Below the pieces are notes generated by a model, which was not told the DNA's origin, searched no databases, and was given only the letters and a program-made list of their open reading frames with translations. Of a stretch of 64,000 nt of DNA, positions 53,607 to 61,648 are shown piece after piece (position 1 is the stretch's first letter; each line of letters opens with the position of its first letter). Origin of the DNA: Desulfitobacterium dichloroeliminans LMG P-21439 (GTDB taxonomy: Bacteria; Bacillota; Desulfitobacteriia; Desulfitobacteriales; Desulfitobacteriaceae); NCBI RefSeq assembly GCF_000243135.2, contig NC_019903.1:782001-846000 (forward strand). Direction: 5' to 3'. The position numbers and the translations under genes were made by a program.

Positions 53607-55460
53607 TTACAGGCATAACTCAACCTTATACTCCTCGAACCAAAAATCCAGCTGGACCAGCCAAGCCATAAGCTGGGGTGCTCCCATGAGCTGCCCAAAC
53701 CAGGTGTTATTTCCCGGGCTGGCGAGGCGATCAAGCACATCCATGTGTAAGAGCTCCGCCAGCATCCCACTGCCCGAGCTTAAACGCTTTTGGAAAAGAT
53801 GATAGACCAAGGTTGCATAGTGGGGGTCGTGGGTTTTGGGGAAGGGGCTCTTTTTTCGATAAAGGATTTTATCGGGGAGATAATCCTGCATGGCAGCACG
53901 TAGTAGTGATTTTTCTAAACCATTTTTGTATTTGATATCCCAAGGCACGTTATAGACATAGTCGACCAGCCGATGATCAGCAAAGGGAACCCGCACTTCC
54001 AGTCCGGAGGCCATGCTCATGCGGTCCTTTCGTTCCAGCAGCGAGGTCATGAAGTAGTGGATAGAAAGCCAGCTGGCAATCCGCGAGGTGCGCATCGCTT
54101 CTGATTCTCCGGCAACCACCGGACAGGCCGCCACCCTTTGACGATAGAGCTCTGAGGTATATTCAAACCCTGCCTGAGGGCGAACCACCTCAGGTCGAAA
54201 TAAGCTAATGCGGGCATAGGGATCATGAATCCAAGGGAAGAATCCGGAGGTGAGCATCTCAGGTCGATAGAACCAAGGATACCCTCCGAAGACTTCGTCA
54301 GCGCACTCACCGGAGAGGGCGACCGTATGATGTTTCTTGACTTGGCGGCAGTAGTAAAGCAGGGAAGAGTCGATGTCCGCCATGCCGGGATAATCCCGAT
54401 AGCGGACCGCGTCATTTAAAGCGTTGACCAGATCTTCGTTTTGAGCGGTGAGGATCTGATGCTGGGTAGCCAAGTAGTCAGCGAGATAGAGGGCATATTC
54501 ATCATCGCTTTGCGGCTGAAAGAGGGTTTGCTGAAAATGCTCTTTATTCCCGGCGTGTTCAAAGGAGTAGGTAGAGAGCTGTGCACCTTTTTGCTGATAG
54601 CTTTGGGCGGCCACTGCTGTAATAACTGAGGAATCCAGTCCTCCCGAGAGAAAGGTGCAGAGGGGGACATCGGCGACCAGCTGACGTTGGATGGCATCTA
54701 CTAGAAGCTCGCGGGTGGTGGCGACGATGGTGTCCTCCCTCTCCCTGTTTTCGTAGGCCGCCAAGGACCAGTACTTGGTGGTTTGCAAACCCTGTGGCCC
54801 GCCTGCAGAGTTCGGGGAGAAGAACGCATGGGAGGCAGGAGGAAGCTCGAAGATATTTTTGAAAAGAGCGGTGCCTTCTTCTTTGACGGGCATCATATAG
54901 AGCAGCTGCCATAAGCCTTCGTAACCCAGCTGAGCCTTTACATGGGGATGCTGAAGGATTGCCTTAAGCTCCGAAGCAAAGAGTAGGGCGCCGTCCACAA
55001 AAGTATAGAAGAAGGGCTTGACGCCGAAGCGGTCCCGGGCAAGATAGGCTCGGCCTTGTCTGGAGTCATAAACAACGAAGGCATAAATGCCGTTGAACTT
55101 GGCGGAGCATTGCTCACCCCAAATGATGTAGCTGTACAGCACCACTTCCGTATCGCAATGGGTTTGAAACTTGACACCATAACCGCGTAGCTCTTGACGT
55201 AGATCTTCAGTGTTATAGAGCTCGCCGTTGTAGACGATGGTATATTCAAACCCTTCGTGGCTGGTCGTCATGGGCTGTCTGCCCTTTTCAAGGTCAATGA
55301 CGGCTAACCGATTATGTTGAAAAGCAAAATGCTCCCTATGAGAAAGCCCATTTTGATCCGGCCCCCGATGGGCTAGGGTTTTCCCTGCTTGGTTAAGATA
55401 TTGAATATCTGGGGGTAATAGCTTTCGCGAAAAACTTATTAAACCGAGAATGGAGCACAT
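53607..55460 (-). CDS. asnB: Asparagine synthetase (glutamine-hydrolysing)
   Basis: A 617-residue enzyme. The N-terminal nucleophile Cys2 in MCSILGLI heads the glutaminase domain (about 1-200; HRGPDQNG, YNGELYN). The synthetase domain has the PP-loop FLSGGLDSSVITA and LSGECADEVFGGYPW. It makes asparagine from aspartate, glutamine and ATP. ATG at 55460 is chosen because Cys must be residue 2; the two-codon TTG extension would bury it. GAGGTG precedes the start. The start overlaps the stop of a small upstream gene as TGATG. The divergent glnA lies beyond. Confidence 0.94.
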   Translation of the reverse strand: MCSILGLISFSRKLLPPDIQYLNQAGKTLAHRGPDQNGLSHREHFAFQHNRLAVIDLEKGRQPMTTSHEGFEYTIVYNGELYNTEDLRQELRGYGVKFQTHCDTEVVLYSYIIWGEQCSAKFNGIYAFVVYDSRQGRAYLARDRFGVKPFFYTFVDGALLFASELKAILQHPHVKAQLGYEGLWQLLYMMPVKEEGTALFKNIFELPPASHAFFSPNSAGGPQGLQTTKYWSLAAYENREREDTIVATTRELLVDAIQRQLVADVPLCTFLSGGLDSSVITAVAAQSYQQKGAQLSTYSFEHAGNKEHFQQTLFQPQSDDEYALYLADYLATQHQILTAQNEDLVNALNDAVRYRDYPGMADIDSSLLYYCRQVKKHHTVALSGECADEVFGGYPWFYRPEMLTSGFFPWIHDPYARISLFRPEVVRPQAGFEYTSELYRQRVAACPVVAGESEAMRTSRIASWLSIHYFMTSLLERKDRMSMASGLEVRVPFADHRLVDYVYNVPWDIKYKNGLEKSLLRAAMQDYLPDKILYRKKSPFPKTHDPHYATLVYHLFQKRLSSGSGMLAELLHMDVLDRLASPGNNTWFGQLMGAPQLMAWLVQLDFWFEEYKVELCL

Positions 55461-55651
55461 CAGCAAAACACCTCGCTACCGAAAAATGACAAAGGAGCAC
55501 CCGTCTGAGTACTCCTTTGTCTCTGTTCAATATATGCGAGGGCTCGAGTAGGGTGCCAGTCTTCACGAATGAATACAGCATCCATGACGTTCTGATATTG
55601 ACAGAGGACTTGCGCAAAGTATAAGATGAACCGTAGGGTTTCATTTTTCAT
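55460..55651 (-). CDS. Small ORF coupled to asnB, possible leader peptide
   Basis: A 63-residue frame (starting MKNETLRFILYFAQVLCQYQ) whose TGA overlaps the asnB ATG as TGATG, suggesting translational coupling. A -10 TATAAT lies on the minus strand at 55669-55664, giving a leader of only a few bases. Its 3' third contains a perfect 10-bp hairpin followed by ATTTTTC. I do not recognise the protein. It could be a real small protein or a leader used in attenuation. Confidence 0.6.
   Translation of the reverse strand: MKNETLRFILYFAQVLCQYQNVMDAVFIREDWHPTRALAYIEQRQRSTQTGAPLSFFGSEVFC
55481..55521 (-). promoter_or_regulatory. Terminator-like hairpin inside the asnB leader
   Basis: On the minus strand GACAAAGGAG (55521-55512) pairs perfectly with CTCCTTTGTC (55497-55488), with a 14-base loop, followed by ATTTTTC (55487-55481). 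It lies about 25 bases before the asnB start. It may act as an attenuator; the alternative structure is not resolved. Confidence 0.6.
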
Positions 55652-55694
55652 GCAAGGAACAGTATTATAAGATTAGGAATAGAACAAAGGCGTT

Positions 55695-55733
55695 CTAAGG
55701 ACCCTAATAGGGAACTTAGTGCGCCCTTTTTTT
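55695..55733 (+). promoter_or_regulatory. Hairpin in the glnA leader region
   Basis: CTAAG-GA-CCCT-AAT-AGGG-AA-CTTAG (55695-55719) is a symmetric interrupted stem. A T7 run at 55727-55733 lies seven bases beyond it. It could be an attenuator read by the ANTAR protein or a protein operator; the hexanucleotide loop typical of ANTAR targets is not seen. Confidence 0.45.
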
Positions 55734-55766
55734 AACCCTTTTGCCCATTAGAAAGGAGTGTCGTTG

Positions 55767-57095
55767 ATGCGATTTAGCAAAGAAGAGTGCCTGAAATTTG
55801 TCCAAGAGAATGATGTCCGTTTTATTCGTCTGCAGTTTACCGATATTTTTGGTCGGATGAAAAACATCGCCATCACGGATAACCAGCTTCCCCAAGCTCT
55901 CGAGCAGGGAGTGATGTTTGATGGTTCGGCTGTGCCGGGATTTGCAGGAGTTGAGACCTCCGATATGCTATTGCTCCCCGACCCCAGTACCTTTGCCTTA
56001 ATTCCTTGGCGACCGCAACAGGGGAAAGTAGCAAGGATCATCTGTGATGTCAAGAATCATGATGGTTCCCAATTCGCAGGGGATCCCCGCTATATTCTGA
56101 AGCGAACTCTGCAGAAGGCCCAGGACAAGGGTTATGTTTTCCAGGTGGGCCCCGAGTGCGAATTCTTTTTATTCCATACTGATGATGTAGGACAACCGAC
56201 CACCACGACCCACGACAGCGCCGGCTATTGTGATTTGGCTCCCATCGACCAAGGTGAAAACACCCGACGGGAGATTTGTCTGGTCCTAGAAGAGATGGGT
56301 TTTGAGATTGAGACCTCCCATCATGAATCCGCCGCCGGACAGCATGAGATCGACTTCAAATATACGGATGCCCTGACGGCAGCCGACAATATTATGACCT
56401 TCAAATATGTAGTCAAAATCATTGCCCAACGCAATGGCCTCCATGCGACTTTTATGCCCAAGCCACTCCAAGGGGTTAATGGGTCAGGCATGCATATCAA
56501 CATGTCTCTAGCCAAAGAAGGGGTGAATATCTTTAACCACCCTGAGGCTCAGGGGGAACTCTCGGCAACGGCAAAGCAATTCATCGCGGGATTATTAGAG
56601 CATATCAAAGGGATTACGGCCATCGCTAATCCTTTAGTCAACTCCTACAAACGCTTAGTTGCGGGCTATGAAGCACCGGTTCATATCGCTTGGTCACCCA
56701 TGAACCGCAGTCCCTTGTTGCGTGTCCCTTCCCCACGGGGTGAGGGAGCTCGTCTTGAGCTACGTAGCCCCGATCCCAGCTGTAATCCGTATTTGACTTT
56801 GGCTTTGCTTTTAGAGGCTGGGCTCGAGGGATTAAACCGCGGCCTTCAGGTGGCTGAACCGGTCAATATTAACATCTATAATCTGACTTCCGAGGAGGAA
56901 AAATCCTTAAAGTTGGATCGGTTGCCCTCCAATCTCTTAATCGCTCTTGAAGAAATGAAGAAGGATCCCTTGATCCATTCTACTATTGGCGAGCATATTT
57001 TTACGAAGTATATCACAGCCAAGACTCAAGAGTGGCGGGACTATGACACCACGGTTCATCAGTGGGAGATTGATAACTATCTAAAAATCTATTGA
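55767..57095 (+). CDS. glnA: Glutamine synthetase type I
   Basis: A 442-residue enzyme of the shorter GSI-alpha kind. Motifs: DIFGRMKNIAI near the start, FDGSAVPGFAGVETSDM, GPECEFFLF, the ATP/metal region ESAAGQHEIDFKYTDAL, FMPKPLQGVNGSGMHINMSL and NRSPLLRVP. It makes glutamine from glutamate, ammonia and ATP. No adenylylation-type insertion is apparent, so control is more likely by feedback and transcription. The ATG at 55767 follows GAAAGGAG by 8 bases. An ANTAR regulator gene follows. Confidence 0.96.
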   Translation: MRFSKEECLKFVQENDVRFIRLQFTDIFGRMKNIAITDNQLPQALEQGVMFDGSAVPGFAGVETSDMLLLPDPSTFALIPWRPQQGKVARIICDVKNHDGSQFAGDPRYILKRTLQKAQDKGYVFQVGPECEFFLFHTDDVGQPTTTTHDSAGYCDLAPIDQGENTRREICLVLEEMGFEIETSHHESAAGQHEIDFKYTDALTAADNIMTFKYVVKIIAQRNGLHATFMPKPLQGVNGSGMHINMSLAKEGVNIFNHPEAQGELSATAKQFIAGLLEHIKGITAIANPLVNSYKRLVAGYEAPVHIAWSPMNRSPLLRVPSPRGEGARLELRSPDPSCNPYLTLALLLEAGLEGLNRGLQVAEPVNINIYNLTSEEEKSLKLDRLPSNLLIALEEMKKDPLIHSTIGEHIFTKYITAKTQEWRDYDTTVHQWEIDNYLKIY

Positions 57096-57132
57096 GCATG
57101 CGAAGCCCTGTTGCCTAAAGGGGTGATAAATC

Positions 57133-57705
57133 ATGAGCGCAGGGAATGTCCTCATCGTCTGTGGAAAATCTGAAGTAGCCGGCAGTATGGAAAGCACACT
57201 GATTAAGGAAGGGTGTTATCCGGTAAGCTGCGCTCATTCGGCCAACGAGGCACGGCGGCAGTTTATTAACACCCAGCCGGATTTAATTATCATCAGTGCC
57301 CCACTTCCTGACGAACAAGGGATCGATCTCGTCCTCGATATCCGCGAGAAAACAGAGGCGGGAATTATCGTCATGGCCCGACCGGACCAAATCGCCATTA
57401 TGCAGGGAGCCCTCGAATCCACCGGGGCCATGATCCTCCCGAAGCCCATCAATCGCCTCACCCTAACCCAAAGCGCCCGCTTTGCATTATCCGTCAGGAA
57501 TTCTCTGTTCGAGTTAAAGAACGAGCGGGATAGCCTAAAGAAACGCATGGATGAACGGAAGCTTGTTGAAAAGGCTAAATGGCTGCTTGTAGAGAAGGCG
57601 AATATGAGCGAACCCGAAGCGTTCCGCACTATTCAAAAGCAAGCTATGGATCTGCGGCTCCCGCAGCTTCAGGTAGCGGAAGTGATTATCAAGGAATATG
57701 AGTAG
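57133..57705 (+). CDS. ANTAR-domain response regulator downstream of glnA
   Basis: A 190-residue protein. The N-terminal receiver-like domain (about 1-120; VLIVCGKSEVAGSMES) is degenerate in places. A short coiled coil (about 120-140) and an ANTAR RNA-binding domain follow (VEKAKWLLVEKANMSEPEAFRTIQKQAMDLRLPQLQVAEVII). ANTAR proteins bind hairpins in nascent RNA and prevent termination; members next to glnA are known in Clostridia. Here the glnA leader hairpin is a possible target. It is 37 bases after glnA and followed by a terminator. Confidence 0.93.
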   Translation: MSAGNVLIVCGKSEVAGSMESTLIKEGCYPVSCAHSANEARRQFINTQPDLIIISAPLPDEQGIDLVLDIREKTEAGIIVMARPDQIAIMQGALESTGAMILPKPINRLTLTQSARFALSVRNSLFELKNERDSLKKRMDERKLVEKAKWLLVEKANMSEPEAFRTIQKQAMDLRLPQLQVAEVIIKEYE

Positions 57706-57730
57706 CAGTTCCCACAACTAAAGGCTATGA

Positions 57731-57768
57731 AATGATAGGGTCTTCAAAAGAGCCCCTATCATTTTTTT
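57731..57768 (+). terminator. Terminator after glnA-ANTAR
   Basis: AATGATAGGG (57731-57740) pairs with CCCTATCATT (57754-57763), followed by a T7 run. Confidence 0.9.
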
Positions 57769-57787
57769 GGCATGATGGAAAGTTAAC

Positions 57788-57835
57788 TTGACATAAAAAA
57801 GCACATATGGTATCTTATAAATGTAAAGCGTGCTT
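57788..57835 (+). promoter_or_regulatory. Promoter and inverted repeat of the xre/membrane-protein pair
   Basis: TTGACA (57788-57793) and a -10-like TATCTT (57811-57816), 17 bases apart. AAGCAC (57800-57805) and GTGCTT (57830-57835) form a spaced inverted repeat, which may be the XRE operator. Confidence 0.55.
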
Positions 57836-57864
57836 TCCATAACTAAAGAAAGGGATGGAGTTTT

Positions 57865-58062
57865 TTGAAAAATAGATTAGAAGAAATTCGAAAGCAGCAC
57901 GGAATTAAACAAGAAGAATTGGCGGCTGTTTTAGAAGTATCTCGACAGACAATTGGTTCATTAGAAAATGGTCGCTACAATCCATCCATTGTTTTGGCAT
58001 TTAAAATCGCACGATATTTCGGTATGTCAATTGAAGAGATTTTCATTTATGAGGAGGAGTAA
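57865..58062 (+). CDS. XRE-family regulator (YgzD-like)
   Basis: A 65-residue helix-turn-helix protein (RLEEIRKQHGIKQEELAAVLEVSRQTIGSLENGRYNPS...FGMSIEEIFIYEE). The SIEEIF ending is typical of small regulators paired with a membrane protein gene, as here (1-base gap). A TTG start at 57865 follows AAGGGATGGAG. It probably controls its own operon. Confidence 0.9.
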   Translation: MKNRLEEIRKQHGIKQEELAAVLEVSRQTIGSLENGRYNPSIVLAFKIARYFGMSIEEIFIYEEE

Positions 58063-58063
58063 A

Positions 58064-58477
58064 ATGCTAAAGAAAACATCATTTTATGTCTATCAACTTT
58101 TATTAGGAATTGGGCTGACCGGCACAGGTTTTTTGTTTTGGGCAGATAAAAAGAATATCTCAGCACTCTTGATTGGGGTTGGGATTTCCTTGTTTGGTAC
58201 CGGTCTTTTCTATCTATATACGAAATACTTTCAGCAGAAACACCCTGAAATAAAGAAACAGCTTGAAATTGAGACGAATGATGAACGCAATAAAATGATT
58301 CAGAATAAGGCAAAGGCGAAATCGGCTGATATTTCCCAGTGGTTTATCCTAGGCTTAGCCTATGTTATGGTTCTGTTAGATTATCCATTATGGTTATTTG
58401 GAATTACCGTTGGAATTTTCGTTTTATATTACGTGGTATCCGTTTTCTTGGCGCTCAAATATCAAAAAGAAATGTAG
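58064..58477 (+). CDS. Small membrane protein paired with the XRE regulator
   Basis: A 137-residue protein with four hydrophobic segments (about 8-25, 33-50, 90-107 and 110-130) and a central charged stretch EIETNDERNKMIQNKAKAKS. This EIETNDERN signature occurs in DUF2178-like membrane proteins next to small XRE regulators. Function is unknown. GAGGAGG precedes the ATG at 58064; the longer upstream frame overlaps the regulator and is not used. Confidence 0.82.
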   Translation: MLKKTSFYVYQLLLGIGLTGTGFLFWADKKNISALLIGVGISLFGTGLFYLYTKYFQQKHPEIKKQLEIETNDERNKMIQNKAKAKSADISQWFILGLAYVMVLLDYPLWLFGITVGIFVLYYVVSVFLALKYQKEM

Positions 58478-58509
58478 ATAATATTAGTTGAAGATGCGGA
58501 AAATTAGCG

Positions 58510-58533
58510 CGCAAATTAACATGTTAATTTGCG
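58510..58533. repeat. Perfect 24-bp palindrome
   Basis: CGCAAATTAACA at 58510-58521 is followed immediately by its reverse complement to 58533. TTGTTATTTT follows on the plus strand. It may terminate the preceding pair or act as operator of the toxin-antitoxin genes downstream; both remain possible. Confidence 0.7.
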
Positions 58534-58582
58534 TTGTTATTTTAGACTGGTTGGCTTATACTATTTATAAGGGGTGATGAAA

Positions 58583-58828
58583 ATGCCTAATATTAAACCC
58601 ATATCAGATTTGAGAAATTACTCAGAAGTATTAAAAGAGGTATCCTACAACAATCCGGTATACTTGACCAGAAATGGAAGAGGTGAATATGCCATTATTA
58701 GAGTAGAAGAACTTGATAAGCTCCGCGCAATGGTAAGGCTAATGGCACAGCTTGAAGAAGGGGAAAAATCAGCTAGGGAAAAAGGATGGCTTTCTACTGA
58801 TGAGGTAGAGGCTTCATTAGGGCTATAG
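58583..58828 (+). CDS. Phd/YefM-family antitoxin
   Basis: An 81-residue antitoxin. The N-terminal DNA-binding part has IKPISDLRNYSEVLKEVSYNNPVYLTRNGRGEYAII (Phd/YefM fold), and the C-terminal tail (EEGEKSAREKGWLSTDEVEASLGL) would neutralise the toxin encoded 1 base downstream. The start at 58583 follows AAGGGGTGATG. It should repress its own operon. Confidence 0.92.
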   Translation: MPNIKPISDLRNYSEVLKEVSYNNPVYLTRNGRGEYAIIRVEELDKLRAMVRLMAQLEEGEKSAREKGWLSTDEVEASLGL

Positions 58829-58829
58829 T

Positions 58830-59168
58830 ATGGGAAAAGTCGAATATTCGCCGAAAGCACAGGAGGATCTGTGGAAAATAAGGGCATATATTATTGAAAA
58901 CTTTGGAATTGATACAGCCCAAAAGGCTCTTGTTAAAATCACTGCTAGTATTAATAGACTAGGGGAATACCCCTTATTAGGGGTGTCGTTGAGTAAAATG
59001 TTTGATGTTTCAACAGACTATATGTATCTCTTCTGTGGGAAGAACTATGTCTTTTATAGAATTGAAGGTAATATAGTAAAGGTCGTTCGAGTTCTAAATG
59101 AGCAGCAGGATTTTTTGCGGGTACTTTTTGAAATTTATATAGATTCTGATGAAGATGAAGATCAATAA
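58830..59168 (+). CDS. RelE/ParE-family toxin
   Basis: A 112-residue toxin: VEYSPKAQEDLWKIRAYIIENFG at the start, YPLLGVSLSKMF in the centre, and NYVFYRIEGNIVKVVRVLNEQQDFLRVLF, the usual C-terminal core. The last 10 residues are acidic. It could inhibit translation (RelE-like) or gyrase (ParE-like); I cannot distinguish. It directly follows the antitoxin gene and precedes a terminator. Confidence 0.92.
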   Translation: MGKVEYSPKAQEDLWKIRAYIIENFGIDTAQKALVKITASINRLGEYPLLGVSLSKMFDVSTDYMYLFCGKNYVFYRIEGNIVKVVRVLNEQQDFLRVLFEIYIDSDEDEDQ

Positions 59169-59219
59169 AAGCATGTGGAAAATAACAATTGAGTGATCTA
59201 TGAGCTCTGCAAAGATAGA

Positions 59220-59260
59220 GAGGAAGAGCCAGACTTAAGAAATCTGGTTCTTCCTCTTTG
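59220..59260 (+). terminator. Terminator after the toxin-antitoxin pair
   Basis: GAGGAAGAGCCAGA (59220-59233) pairs with TCTGGTTCTTCCTC (59243-59256), with a 9-base loop and T-rich tail. Confidence 0.85.
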
Positions 59261-59353
59261 AGTTTTAGTAGCGATTAAGCACAATATTATTTGGGATATT
59301 TTTGGGCGCTACTTTAAGACTTATTCTTTTGTCCCTTTTCCAGCCCTATGAAA

Positions 59354-59905
59354 CTACCCTATAGGATTTTTGACTGAACGCTTGACTACCTGATTGCCGA
59401 CCCAGGCGGCAATACCTCCTTTAGCCAGATCGCCGAAGATAAAGGGAAGGAAGCCAGTCGAGACGATGAGGGCCACAGTGGTAGGCTTATCCAAAACAAA
59501 GTGCATGACGAAGTAGAAGTAACTGAGGCCAACGATATATAAGGCACCAATCCCGGCGATGACCGCTAGGATTGCGGAGAGGAAGCTTTTACGGTTGTAA
59601 AGCTTACCGACCACATAGGCGGCGGCAATATCCCCTAAAAGATAACCAAAGGATGGTTTTAGAACATAGCCGATTCCCCCAAAGGGAGCGCTGGCGAAAA
59701 CAGGTAAACCAAGCAAACCCAAAAATACATAGACCGTGACTGCCAGGCTACCATACTTTGGTCCCAGAATGAGGCCGGTCAGCATAATGAACAGAGGGAG
59801 CAAACTAAAGGGAATCAAAGCTGCTGAAGCCCAACGGGCTAGCATTCCAGCTAAGCAAAGCAGGGCAGCCATGGCAGCAGTTTTAGCAAGGTATCGAGTA
59901 TCCAT
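59354..59905 (-). CDS. bioY: BioY biotin transporter S-component
   Basis: A 183-residue membrane protein with six hydrophobic segments. LPLFIMLTGLILGPKYGSLAVTVYVFLGLLGLPVFA and GGIGYVLKPSFGYLLG are the BioY signatures. It binds biotin in the membrane and works with EcfA/EcfT. A BirA operator lies 85-115 bases before its start, between it and the divergent EcfAA-EcfT genes. The start has AAAGGATG. Confidence 0.94.
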   Translation of the reverse strand: MDTRYLAKTAAMAALLCLAGMLARWASAALIPFSLLPLFIMLTGLILGPKYGSLAVTVYVFLGLLGLPVFASAPFGGIGYVLKPSFGYLLGDIAAAYVVGKLYNRKSFLSAILAVIAGIGALYIVGLSYFYFVMHFVLDKPTTVALIVSTGFLPFIFGDLAKGGIAAWVGNQVVKRSVKNPIG

Positions 59906-59988
59906 AGGAGTTGTTCATCCTTTCTGTATGAGCGATGTAGCGTTTCACTTTAAGCGATGTATAAATATGCTTTAATAATAAATGCGCA

Positions 59989-60020
59989 TTGTAAACTTGG
60001 TGATGAAATTTAGTTTACAA
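59989..60020. promoter_or_regulatory. BirA (biotin repressor) operator
   Basis: TTGTAAACT (59989-59997), 14 bases, then AGTTTACAA (60012-60020). This matches the TTGTAAACC-N14-GGTTTACAA form of BirA boxes with one substitution per arm. It lies between divergent bioY and the ECF energy module, so biotin-loaded BirA probably represses both. Confidence 0.88.
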
Positions 60021-60030
60021 TATGATAAGA

Positions 60031-60086
60031 TATTTGACAAGAGTATTTTGTGAGAGTATATGTATGAGTATTTGACGAGAGTATTT
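60031..60086 (+). repeat. Tandem direct repeat with promoter upstream of the ECF genes
   Basis: TATTTGACAAGAGTATTT (60031-60048) recurs as TATTTGACGAGAGTATTT (60069-60086), 38 bases apart, one mismatch. The first copy contains TTGACA (60034-60039) with a -10-like TATATG 17 bases downstream (60057-60062). Confidence 0.7.
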
Positions 60087-60097
60087 GGGATTGTGAA

Positions 60098-61648
60098 GTG
60101 AGTGAACGAACCATGAAGAAGACCTTAAGAGGTAAAAATATATGCTATGGCGTCCTAGATAGAATCGATTTTTCCTTGCAGCAAGGGGAAGTGGTCGCTC
60201 TTATGGGACCCAATGGCTCAGGAAAAACCACCTTGGCGCGCATCTTAGCAGGTTTCATTGAGCCGAAGGAGGGAGAGTTAAGGCTACTCCAGGATGGCGT
60301 CATCAAACCTTGGACAGAGGTGAAACGATGGCAAGAAATTGGGATTATCGGTCAACATCCCCGCCGCCAAATAATCGGGGCAACTGTCGCTGAAGAATTA
60401 GGCTTTGGCCTCTTAAATTTAGGCTATGAAGTAAAGAGAGTGCAGAAAATGGTGAAGGAGATAGCCAGAGAAATGGGTTTGGGGGCTCAGCTTAATCAAT
60501 CACCCTCCACTCTTTCCGGGGGAGAGAGGCAAAGGCTTGTTCTAGCCTCCATCCTAGCCATAAAACCGTCCTTTCTTATCCTCGATGAGGCGCTGAGTAT
60601 GCTGGATGAAAGAGCTCAAGAAGCATGCCTTGCTCAGTTAAAAGAAAAGGGCGAGGGAATGGCTCAACTCTGGATCACCCATGACCCTGAGCTGGCCGCT
60701 AAAGCCGATCGCCTCTGGGTGATGAGGGAAGGTAAGCTCTTAGATGTTGGGTTACCCCAAGCTGCCCTTCAGGATCGTGATTTTTGCCAAAGTCTTTCTC
60801 TTCGCTCTCTCCATAGACCAATTTTACTGGAGAATCGTAATTTAGGGAGTAGTAATTCAGAAAGTAGTAATTCAGGTGAGGGATTAGGGGATAAATATTT
60901 CAGAATACAATCCTTGCGACACTCGGGCGAAACTGATTCAAAACCACCCCTAAGCCAAGGCAACCCTCTGGAGTGGCAAGAGGCAAATTACCCCTCACGA
61001 CTATTTCTTACCGAGACTATTAAAGATAAGAGCTTCTTGGCCATCCTCGGTCCTTCGGGGTCAGGAAAATCCACCCTGCTAGAGAGCGCAATCGCCTTGA
61101 TTAAGCCTACGGAAGGCAAGTTTTGTGCGTTTGGTCAGGATGTTACTTTTGAGAACAGAGAATTAAGACGAAGAGCACGGCTTATCCTTCAAGAGCCAGG
61201 GGAATATTTTTTGGGAAGCACGGTCGAGGACGAAGTCTTTTACCTCCAAAGCAAAAAAGAGAGAAAAAGCAAGGCTGACCTTAACCTTGCCTATCTTGAG
61301 GTTTTCGGGGTTCCCCGCAAGCTGGCCACCGCCTATCCTGAGCGTTTGAGTGGAGGAGAGCGCCAAAGGGTAGCTTTAGCAGCCGCTTTGGAATCTCTGC
61401 CTGAGGTGCTTTTGCTGGATGAGCCATTGCTGGGCTTAGATGCAGAGGGATGGTCGATGTTCCGTGGACTTCTCAGAGAGTTGAAAGGTAAGCTAACCAT
61501 CGTTTACGTCACCCATGATTTGTCAGAAGTTCGCGATCTGGCTGACAAAGTGTGGTTAATCGAAGAGGGAAAAGTCTCTTTCAATTGTCCCGCAAAGGAT
61601 ATCGATGGACAGGTAGGACGATTGAAGGAGGCTGGGGTTCGTTGCTAG
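60098..61648 (+). CDS. Fused dual ATPase of an ECF transporter
   Basis: A 516-residue protein with two ABC ATPase domains. The first has Walker A GPNGSGKTT, LSGGERQRL and LILDEAL; the second GPSGSGKST, LSGGERQRV and LLLDEPL. A hydrophilic linker of about 60 residues (Ser/Asn-rich) separates them. In most species EcfA1 and EcfA2 are separate. It powers EcfT and BioY. It starts 77 bases after the BirA box and overlaps the EcfT start by 7 bases. The GTG start at 60098 lacks a strong ribosome site; ATG at 60113 is an alternative. Confidence 0.93.
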   Translation: MSERTMKKTLRGKNICYGVLDRIDFSLQQGEVVALMGPNGSGKTTLARILAGFIEPKEGELRLLQDGVIKPWTEVKRWQEIGIIGQHPRRQIIGATVAEELGFGLLNLGYEVKRVQKMVKEIAREMGLGAQLNQSPSTLSGGERQRLVLASILAIKPSFLILDEALSMLDERAQEACLAQLKEKGEGMAQLWITHDPELAAKADRLWVMREGKLLDVGLPQAALQDRDFCQSLSLRSLHRPILLENRNLGSSNSESSNSGEGLGDKYFRIQSLRHSGETDSKPPLSQGNPLEWQEANYPSRLFLTETIKDKSFLAILGPSGSGKSTLLESAIALIKPTEGKFCAFGQDVTFENRELRRRARLILQEPGEYFLGSTVEDEVFYLQSKKERKSKADLNLAYLEVFGVPRKLATAYPERLSGGERQRVALAAALESLPEVLLLDEPLLGLDAEGWSMFRGLLRELKGKLTIVYVTHDLSEVRDLADKVWLIEEGKVSFNCPAKDIDGQVGRLKEAGVRC

